Assembly: GCA_015039315.1 (NCBI GenBank)
Contig: WIDE01000096.1
Coordinates: 27,377 to 91,376, forward strand
From: Clavulina sp. PMI_390
Taxonomy: Eukaryota > Basidiomycota > Agaricomycetes > Cantharellales > Hydnaceae
DNA length: 64,000 nucleotides
Reading direction: 5' to 3'
The translations under genes were made by a program, and so were the position numbers. Positions within the stretch are counted from its first letter, which is position 1, and each line of letters starts with the position of its first letter. The notes beneath the pieces are model-generated. The model was not told the origin of the DNA and did no database searches. It was given only the letters and a program-made list of their open reading frames with translations. Positions 56,730 to 64,000 of the stretch are shown one piece after another.

Positions 56730-57622
56730 GACATGAATATCAGGATCAAAACATAAGGCAGTGTGGTCATTGTCATCGAAGAATTTCTATACAGCTCTCT
56801 AAACTCGAAATGGCGAAGACCATCAAGGCGGACAACGCCGTCAAGCTCTAGAAACTCATGAGCCACAATTTGATAGAGGAAGAGGTATGACGACAGAGGA
56901 AGGAAGGAAAAGCCTGAATGGACATGAATAGTGCATCAAAGTCTAATGTGAGTCGCTCGATTTGTGAGACCGTATTGAGCCTCAACACCACATCCACGTG
57001 TAGATTGGTGACGGTAGAATAACCATCGAGCTTGATAGGGAAGTTTGGGCTCCCCATGATAGTGAACCGAAGGTCGGGGAGGATAGGGCATTTGGTGGAA
57101 GTCATCGCCATTTCCTGGTAACGTTGGACCCTCGATTTGTGCCAAACGCTCAAGAATGTGAGCGACAAGGACGCACATCGCGTCAATGCCACATTAACGA
57201 GGCGAGTAAAGTCATTTGTGACAATGGTAGGGTCAGGCTGAGGGAAGGAAAAATGTCAAAAGTGACTTCGGAGGTACGATGCCGGATTGCGATGCGTAGT
57301 GGGCGTTCCTTTGAGCGCTCATACCACGCTCGGAGAAGCTCAATGTGTCAATGATCCCAGTCTGCGTGTGTAGAAGGCTCCGATATAGCAAGCACTACAT
57401 ATCACCACAGTCTTGATACGTGAGACGCTCGAAGGACGGTCCTTGAATGACCGGGATGCGATACGGCTAGAACAATGATGATGCGCAGCACCTCGGGCGG
57501 GACACGGTTGATGGGGTATCGGACCCTGGAGTATCAATTAAGCCTCCAGGGAGCTCAGCCACGAAAGATTCCGACCCCGTGATGCCCACAGTGCTTGAAG
57601 CTGTGTTGCTTGAAGAAACCAT
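56730..57622 (-). pseudogene. Truncated F-box-like pseudogene related to copy 3
   Basis: Starts with an ATG (MVSSSNTASSTVGIT) and carries RVPPEVLRIIIVLAVSHPGHSRTVLRASHVSR in a shifted frame. It then runs into an in-frame TGA where copy 3 has KWRDVV. Further matches (LTRCASLSLTFLSVWHKSR, LPDLRFTIMGSP, VTNLHVDVVLRL) lie in another frame. It stops at the region equivalent to RHLEIRELEDDD of copy 3, so the last third and both introns are missing. A non-functional tandem duplicate. Confidence 0.8.
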
Positions 57623-57991
57623 GACACTAGAGGGATTTAGACTTTAGGCGCGGAGCGGCGAGGATGGCACGTGCAGATGTAACAAATGGGTGGGCTATGC
57701 CGCTCCCTGATCAGCTTATCTCTTGATACCCGGACACGGAACCTCCGATGAGTTTCAGCGTGCGGCTGATGGGCGAAACGAGGTAGTCTCCTCCGTCACG
57801 TGGGCGATCTGCAGCTGAGTTTCGTACCCCCACAGGTAGCGGGGAAAGCATGATTGAGAGGCTATGCATTGCATAGATCGAGCCGAAAATAAATTGAAGA
57901 GCCGTCGTAGATATACCGACCGCTTGATGATAATTAGACGTGTTCACAAATAGCCAGGCTCATGAACATCAACCCAGCCAGGGCGTTCCCA

Positions 57992-59631
57992 TCATATTAA
58001 GTCATTCGTTGACTCTGGTATAAATTTCATCGGTTTGAATGACCTTAATGGTGCCCAAGGTTCGTTGGCGATGGATCCAACCTATAATAGCAGTTATCAT
58101 CAGAGCCCGTCAGCTCAAACCCAAAAGATGAATACGGCGGCAAGGGGCATTGCCTTACTTTGAAGGAGGGAACCAGCTTGCAAAGTTTATCCCAAAACTT
58201 CAGATCATGTCCATCAAACTCCTCACGAGGCGGCAGCGTGATTTGGTGGATTCCGTAATCCCCCTTGCGTACAAAGACAAAGCCATAGATTGGATAGAGC
58301 AAGTGGCCGATATTGCTCCCTATCATATGTATCTCGTGAAGATTTGCAAGCAACGGCGGCTGAGCTCGATCTCTGAGTTCAGCAAAGTAGAGACTGAGGG
58401 GGTGATCTCTGGCTTGATCCTGTTTGAGAGTGAGACTACGGATTCGCGGCATCGACTCGTCCTGCAACCAAGTAAGAAGAAAGATAAGTTATCGTTTTGA
58501 GAGGCTGCCCGATGATAGAGTTGTGCTCACTACTTGGCGCCAGAACCGGGATTCTTCAACTTTCGACAACGAGAGACCATTTAGTGTGAGATGCTCGACA
58601 TTCGGTGTCTTCATCTGTGCGAGTAGCAGAAGGAGCACCGTTGCTCGCGCTTGTGGTAGTTGCCGTATCTCTAGACGCTCCAGAGCATCTAAATGTACTA
58701 TGCTGGTACCAGCTAGCACAACATCTACGACAAGTTGGCAAATTGAGAGTGAACGTAGATGGGGTAGGAATCGGAGCGTGTCGTAAAAGAACCCTGTGGC
58801 ATCTGTTGCACAGACGAAGCTTTCGATCTCCATCTCCCTCGTAAAAGCCTCGATCACTCGATGTAGATGCAGATGCTTAACAGTGGTAAAGCCACTAAGA
58901 TCCAAAGAAAGCAATCCGCCTGTGTAAGTGATTGAAAGGTCTTGTAGGCGGGTACATCGGGGGGCAAACATCGGTATAGGGTGGAAGATGGGGGTTTGAA
59001 TGTCAGAGGTCTTTGGGCCTTCGATTGTGAGCGATAGCGAGGCACATCGCGGAAGGGCTGCGTGGAATGCACGCTTTTTCTCTGTCTCGATCTGTGCATG
59101 GCCTTTGGTATAAAAGAGGGCCCGGAATGTGGTAGCATCGATCGTGATTGAGAGGGGATGGTGTTTCGCCTTCTCATTCCAAAGGTGAACGAGCGCTACA
59201 TTCCAGTGGTTCCAGTCAGCATGCGTGAATAGCTCTGAAGTTTCGAGGGCGACTGTTCGCCAGGTCCTCGAGACGTGTGAGAGCTGAAGAATGCTGTTGG
59301 CGTCGCCGGGGCCATCAACTGCGTACGCGAAGATGGAGCGGAGGATTTCAAAAGGAATGGCGCTGATAGGTACTAATGAAAGCGTAGCTTGTCTAATGTA
59401 GTGGGTCATCGCTTGTTTGAAGTGATGGAGTTCATCGATAGTGGTCTGAATGCGCTGACAAAAGGCGCTCATGTTCTGTACTGAGCGGTGCGCATTTTCT
59501 CTATAGAAAAGTCGTTCTGAGGGAGCGAGGGAGAGTATAGGCGGAGGTGTGTTGAACTCGCTCGATAATGAAGTCAGCAGTGCAGTTTTTGCACCCTGAT
59601 ATCGATCCCAAGCGTTCTCTACGTCAGTCAT
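57992..59631 (-). CDS. F-box-like protein, copy 5
   Basis: Three exons, 59631-58531, 58461-58159 and 58081-57992, give 497 residues. An N-terminal helical region (NAWDRYQGAKTALLTSLSSEF) resembles the first 40 residues of copies 1 and 2. The F-box-like motif is ISAIPFEILRSIFAYAVDGPGDANS..SHVSRTWRTVALETSELFTHADWNHW. Leucine-rich blocks follow (SLSLTIEG, LQDLSITY, VKHLHLH, LRSLSICQL, LERLEIRQL, NVEHLTLNGL). Exon 2 has LTLKQDQARDHPLSLY and ITLPPREEFDG. The last exon (VGSIANEPWAP...) is placed by splice consensus and phase only and is the least certain part. The gene is divergent from MFS copy 4, with 316 bases between the two starts. Confidence 0.75.
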
Positions 59632-59947
59632 TGTTGTTTGGGAATCACTGAGGGGTGTTGAAGCGAATTCTGTGCAATTTAGAGTTCTATCTAGTTTGCG
59701 ACCCCAAAAAATGCCGTTGATAGAAATTGCGCCACCAGAGAGATGTCAGAAAGGGTGACGCGCTTCCGAACGCGGCACCTTCCGGTAAAGCCGGTCCGTC
59801 CACACCATCCCACTGAATGTGTCCCAGTCTGTCAGAGTCAATGTTTTCGCCAAACCCTCCCACCCACGCTTTTACTGGCGACTGCCGGCTGCAATCTCCT
59901 CACTGGAGACTCTCTCGTAGCTCCCAACAGTCTCTCTAGCCACCGAC
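59632..59947. promoter_or_regulatory. Divergent promoter between F-box-like copy 5 and MFS copy 4
   Basis: Both start codons face away from this 316-base interval. I see no clear TATA box. The spacing is almost the same as between the CID gene and MFS copy 1, but no sequence is shared. Confidence 0.45.
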
Positions 59948-62933
59948 ATGTCCCGCCGCTCCTCTGATGTGAAACCTACCGGGCCTTCGAGTCGGAGCGG
60001 GGGTCCCGTTTCGGCCGACGATGGCATTTGTCCTGGGGCTACTCAAATCTTATCGTCAAACACGATCACAGCATCTTGCGACCACACACTCGCTGATTCC
60101 AAAGACGAATCTCGCACATCCACCCCCTCGCCCCCAGATGCAACTCCTTCAGATCCACCACCCCCTGTGAATCATGAAGAAGAGAGATACTCGGTATTCT
60201 CACCTCGCCAGAAGTGGGCTATCGTATTCCTCGCCGCATGTGCCGGCATGTTTTCTCCATTGGCAGCAAACATCTACTTTCCTGCTATCCCAAGTCTGTC
60301 AAAGGCCTTTGGACGAAGTGTACAAGAAATCAAGTACGTTCTACGTAATGTCATCTTGATGCTGCTACTGAAAAAACACGCGTAGCTTGACGGTCACAAT
60401 ATACATGGTCTTCCAAGGCATCAGTGAGTGCCACATTTTTTGGCGTTTTTCGCCCACGCCAAGCCCGACGATGGGCACCGGTACCGGCAAATCAACTAGG
60501 CCGTCTTGCTGCCTCACCACTTCGAATTCGCAAACTGACTCCTCGTTCATCCCTTGTGCTCCCGTTCATCTTCCGAACAGCTCCGAGTTTATGGGGCTCC
60601 ATAGCGGATTCTTACGGTCGTCGGTAAGCTTCCCGAATCCTTCCTTTTGAGCTATCATATGTATATGGGAGGATCCCCCTCCACTTTTGCCGATCCATGA
60701 TTTCTTTATTCTTGTTTGGTTCGATGGCAGACTCGAGCCGGCCCGGTGCTGACTCTGACTGCGTTGCTCCAATTTTCGTCGCTTTTCATGCAGTCCAGTA
60801 TATCTTGCCTGCCTTCTCATATTCACCGTCGCTCAAATCGGGCTTGCGTTGATCCCTGCGAGTGCCTATGCTGCGCTCATGATCCTGCGCTGTCTCTCAG
60901 CAGCGGGCAGTGCGCCAGTCATTGCGCTTGGAGCAGGTACAGCGGGTGACATTGCCAGTCCATCGGAGCGTGGACGATACATGGGCATGGTCCAAATCGG
61001 GCCGATGATAGGGCCTTGCATTGGGTAAGTGCCTTCTTTCCGTACAGATACATATGACCTTCACATTAGTTGTTGACCAATTTGGGTCCAGCCCTGTATT
61101 TGGCGGCCTGCTCAACCAAAATATGGGATGGCGGGCAATTTTTTGGTTCCTGGTTATTCTATCGGCCTCGGTGCTGGTTCCATTCGTGCTTTTCTTCCCA
61201 GAGACCCTGCGGTCCTTAGTTGGGAATGGCAGCATTCCAGCTCATGGCCTCAACCGTACCGCATGGAGCATCATCTCAAGAAGATGGGCCGCGAGACACG
61301 GTGAAGTTCGTAAGGCCATCATAAGCGAGAAGGAACAAGCAAAGCGCAAGGATGTCAATCCAGTGAGTAGTAGTCTCCGAGCTCATGTGGTTCGATTATG
61401 CGATGCTAGTGACATGAAACGAGCCAACAGTTCATTGCGCTCCGTTACATCCTTGAGAAAGACGTTTTTATTATTCTGTTCTACAACGCCTTCAACTACA
61501 CTGCATTCTATGCCGTGGTAAGTGCAGTTCGAATCTATTTGTGCATTCCGCTGATTCACTGAGCAACTTGCTTCGAAACGTCGCTCCATATCACTCCTAA
61601 TTACGACAGACGACAACACTCTCGACCATTCTTGAATCAACATATGGCTTATCTACGAGCAAGACTGGGTTATGCTAGTACGTTTATCCATCTACTTCGC
61701 TTCCTCGCCTACATGGTTCCAAAGTGTCATCCGATCGTTCACAACCCCTCACGTGCGCCCCCTCCCTTCATTCCCTGTCACTGTGGTTCGTGGTTATGAA
61801 TAGTCTTCCCATCGGCGCTGGTGCCCTCTTCTCTACTCCCATCTCAGGGCGCCTCCTGGACCACGAGTTCCGGCGAGTGCGCAAGCAGGTCGAGCTCGCA
61901 AAGCACAAAAAGGAGGGAGGCAATGGCGATGAGAAAGAGATGGAGAAGCGCACGATGGGAAGGTTGGACCCTAATGATTTGCTTGACTTTCCACTTGAGC
62001 GAGCGAGATTGGCGTACATGCCAATATGTGAGTCTCTTGCTTCTATGTCATTCCTATTTTCTTTCCGAATCCTTTCAATTTTATGCTTATCATGGCACTG
62101 CCCTTCCGTTTGCCTCACGCTGATTTATAGATTCGTTACTGTTCTGGGCCACCACGATAGCATATGGCTGGGTTGTCCAAGCTCGAGGTCCACTTGCCGT
62201 GGCAATGATATTCCAGTTTATCAGTAAGTATCCAAATATAGAGCTTCTCCTTGTAGCGCACCGGTTTTGACTCAACACCGTGACCTTTTTGGGCGAATCT
62301 CATCTCCCCACCGAACAAAATTTGCCCCAGTCGGTTGGACGGTCATGGCAATCATGCAGATCAATCAGGTCATCTTGGTCGATTTGTACCCTGGGAAAGG
62401 GGCCAGTGTTACAGCTAACGTGAGCACCCTCAACTCTTCCTTGCCTTTCAGCGTTGATAGTGATACGATGAATGGTTGCGCGACTGTTTCGCCCCTACGT
62501 AATTTCTTGTGATGTAGAACAACCTCGTAAGTCCTGCCCTTGTTCCTTGTTCTCGAGCAACCTCATTCCTATATGATGCGTTTGACTTTTTCATCTCGTT
62601 CGATCCAAACCTTGTGGCTCATCACGGCATGTCTACTCACATCAGTGCCGTTGCCTCATTGGCGCAGCGGGAACCGCGCTGGTCGACCCTATTATGACTG
62701 GAGTGAATGGAGCAGGCTGGACAATGGTCATTTTCACGGCACTCCCCGTGCTGTTCGCGCCGTTTGTTGTGGTGGAATGGCGCCTCGGGATGAGATGGCG
62801 ACGTGAGAGAGCAGAAAGATTAGGACTCGCCAAAGACAGACATCGCTCAGCCGGGAAGAACCTGTCAAGAAATGATCTAGGTCAAGGTCTTGACAAAGCT
62901 AAGCCAGAAGCTACCCAAGAGAAGCGAAATTAG
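59948..62933 (+). CDS. MFS drug:H+ antiporter-like transporter, copy 4 (DHA1/QDR-like)
   Basis: Twelve exons: 59948-60333, 60386-60423, 60581-60623, 60794-61024, 61092-61362, 61431-61517, 61610-61677, 61804-62027, 62131-62223, 62331-62419, 62518-62526 and 62646-62933, for 608 residues. One exon is only 9 nt (NNL). The signature stretches are RQKWAIVFLAACAGMFSPL, GSIADSYGRRP (motif A), GPCIGPVFGGLLNQNMGWR (motif C), LFFPETLRSLVGNGSIP and DPNDLLDFPLERARL. Two introns present in copies 1-3 (within their fourth and fifth exon region) are absent here, so copy 4 branched off earlier. The N-terminal tail is longer and Ser/Pro-rich, with more acidic residues. Predicted 12-helix plasma-membrane exporter; substrate unknown. 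Confidence 0.85.
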
Positions 62934-63290
62934 GACGAGGTGATCGATGATGGTGAGTCAAATGACTTTGACTTCATTCATCATTGTGCTTATTCAAGAT
63001 CTGATGTGCCATTCGCTGATAGTGCCAGGACCGATGATCATTGCGTATAGCAATCACGACTTGGACGCCAATGCAACATCAATTCATAGACAGCAACTCC
63101 CCACTCAAGTGTTACCCTACCATCAGCATATCAAATAAATCACGCCCACCAGTACCTACGGATGAAGCTCGCTCAAATGGTTATGTACATAGAGAAAGTG
63201 GGTGGGCTCGGACTTATAGCTATGGAGTGTGAGAAAGTGAGGCGACACGAAGCGTCTGCGCGGATGCGCCATCGACAGCGTCCGACACAT
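62934..63290. other. Short intergenic region between convergent genes
   Basis: Contains the 3' ends of MFS copy 4 and the partial F-box-family gene. No other feature seen. Confidence 0.5.
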
Positions 63291-63989
63291 CTAGTCCAAA
63301 GAAAGAATTCCAACGATTTGTGCGCTCGAGCGGACGAGGGTTGGATCGACCTCCACGAGCGCGGTGCCTGATGCTAGACAGAAACAAGATAAGTTCCCTG
63401 ACAAGCTTGTAGTCGACGGGTAAGGGCATTGAGCGCTGAAATATTGATTGACTGGTTCCGCAAAACTGCCATTGCTATTAAAAGGTAGAAAACGTGACTG
63501 AATGACGAGACCGTCTTCTGCACTGTTCAGCGGCTCCGCATTTTCGGACGTGAAACAGTTGAAGGCTAAAGCCCCAAAACCCTCCAGAATTATCATGCGG
63601 TCATACGTCTCTGGAGGGGTGCCAGATAGTCCCAAATGAAGGGTCTGGAGGGCAAAGAAAGGTGAATGAGAGTTTCCAAGCTTTGAGAGGGACAAAACGA
63701 GGAGGTTTGGTAGCTCGTGCCTTCGGAAAGACTGGAGTACAGCGACCCCAGATTGCTGCGAAGGATGCCTCCAGGAACCTAGCTGATGGATACGGGAGAA
63801 TCGTAGCCTTTCAACCTTTTCAAGGAAAGGGTGGAGATTGATAGGAACAGCTCGGATGGGCTTGTAGGAGTTGTATGTACCCACAGGGCAGAGTTTGGGT
63901 ATTTCGATGACGAGGATTTCGCCGAGTTCATGAGGGAGAATGAAGATATGTGGTGGAAGTGTAGCGACGAGAAACCCTCTCCCATTTCC
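63291..63989 (-). CDS. C-terminal exon of a second-family F-box protein, cut by the window end
   Basis: A single last exon of 233 codons with a CCAG acceptor at its 5' side (exon starts at 63989) and a TAG stop at 63291. GNGRGFLVATLPPHIFILPHELGEILVIEIPKL aligns with ANGAGFVIATIPPYIFILPHEMREILVLKIPQL of the gene at 38016-39800. The later pattern continues to match (MIILEGFGALAFNCF against MVMLEGDGIVLLKYQ, CLASGTALVE against CVVSGTALAN). The F-box and propeller-like parts must lie beyond the window. Confidence 0.75.
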   Translation of the reverse strand, partial: GNGRGFLVATLPPHIFILPHELGEILVIEIPKLCPVGTYNSYKPIRAVPINLHPFLEKVERLRFSRIHQLGSWRHPSQQSGVAVLQSFRRHELPNLLVLSLSKLGNSHSPFFALQTLHLGLSGTPPETYDRMIILEGFGALAFNCFTSENAEPLNSAEDGLVIQSRFLPFNSNGSFAEPVNQYFSAQCPYPSTTSLSGNLSCFCLASGTALVEVDPTLVRSSAQIVGILSLD

Positions 63990-64000
63990 CTGGATGATAG

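Noticed and set aside
1..64000. CRISPR arrays, bacterial operons, insertion sequences, LTR elements
   Set aside because: No regularly spaced direct repeats, no transposase or reverse transcriptase motifs and no terminal repeats were seen. The intron-rich genes show the DNA is eukaryotic.

Overview
The window reads as nuclear DNA of a filamentous basidiomycete, probably an Agaricomycete. Almost every gene is broken by several short GT-AG introns (mostly 50-90 nt), genes lie on both strands without operons, and the protein families are typically fungal: Spherulin-4, QDR/DHA1-like MFS carriers, expanded F-box-like families, a vezatin/Inp2-like protein and a cyclin-dependent kinase. A Rhizoctonia/Ceratobasidium-like host would fit the F-box-like expansion, but the sequence alone does not prove it. 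Exon models were built by hand from frame, splice consensus and comparison of paralogues inside the window. A run of ten N at 14342-14351 marks an assembly gap.

Layout. 0.16-7.4 kb, minus strand: a vezatin/Inp2-like membrane protein and a CTD-interacting-domain (Nrd1/Seb1/SCAF-type) RNA-processing factor. 7.7-25.7 kb, plus strand: a duplicated accessory block with two intact MFS transporters, the 3' end of a third next to the gap, two class V aminotransferases resembling the N-terminal domain of molybdenum-cofactor sulfurase, one intact trypsin-like protease and two decayed copies of it. 26.4-29.0 kb: a large protein with an H...NC-W-F-F motif pair and a helical C-terminal half, apparently frameshifted at a T8 run. 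30.6-32.1 kb: the PSTAIRE kinase Cdk1/Cdc2, minus strand.

34.0-39.8 kb: two tandem F-box-like genes (the first with a 1-nt frameshift, the second with a long acidic tail) and a different F-box protein on the minus strand. 41.4-47.8 kb: three tandem secreted Spherulin-4 (GH135-like) genes of identical length and exon structure. 48.3-51.9 kb: a second protein with the H...NC-aromatic motif plus two membrane helices, converging on a multi-pass membrane protein, with a short ORF behind it. 53.2-53.9 kb: a basic proline-rich ORF. 55.0-59.6 kb: two more F-box-like genes and a truncated pseudogene between them. 59.9-62.9 kb: a fourth MFS transporter. The window ends inside a paralogue of the 38-40 kb F-box protein.

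How it hangs together: the housekeeping genes (Cdk1, CID factor, vezatin-like) are single copy and conserved. The rest consists of families expanding by local duplication with visible decay. The 7.7-25.7 kb block could be a small enzyme-plus-exporter cluster, but it holds no backbone synthase and the link is inference. The most unusual leads are the two unrelated-looking genes that share an LRAT/NlpC-like His...Asn-Cys signature, a start codon split by an intron, and the duplication/gap structure at 12.6-14.5 kb.
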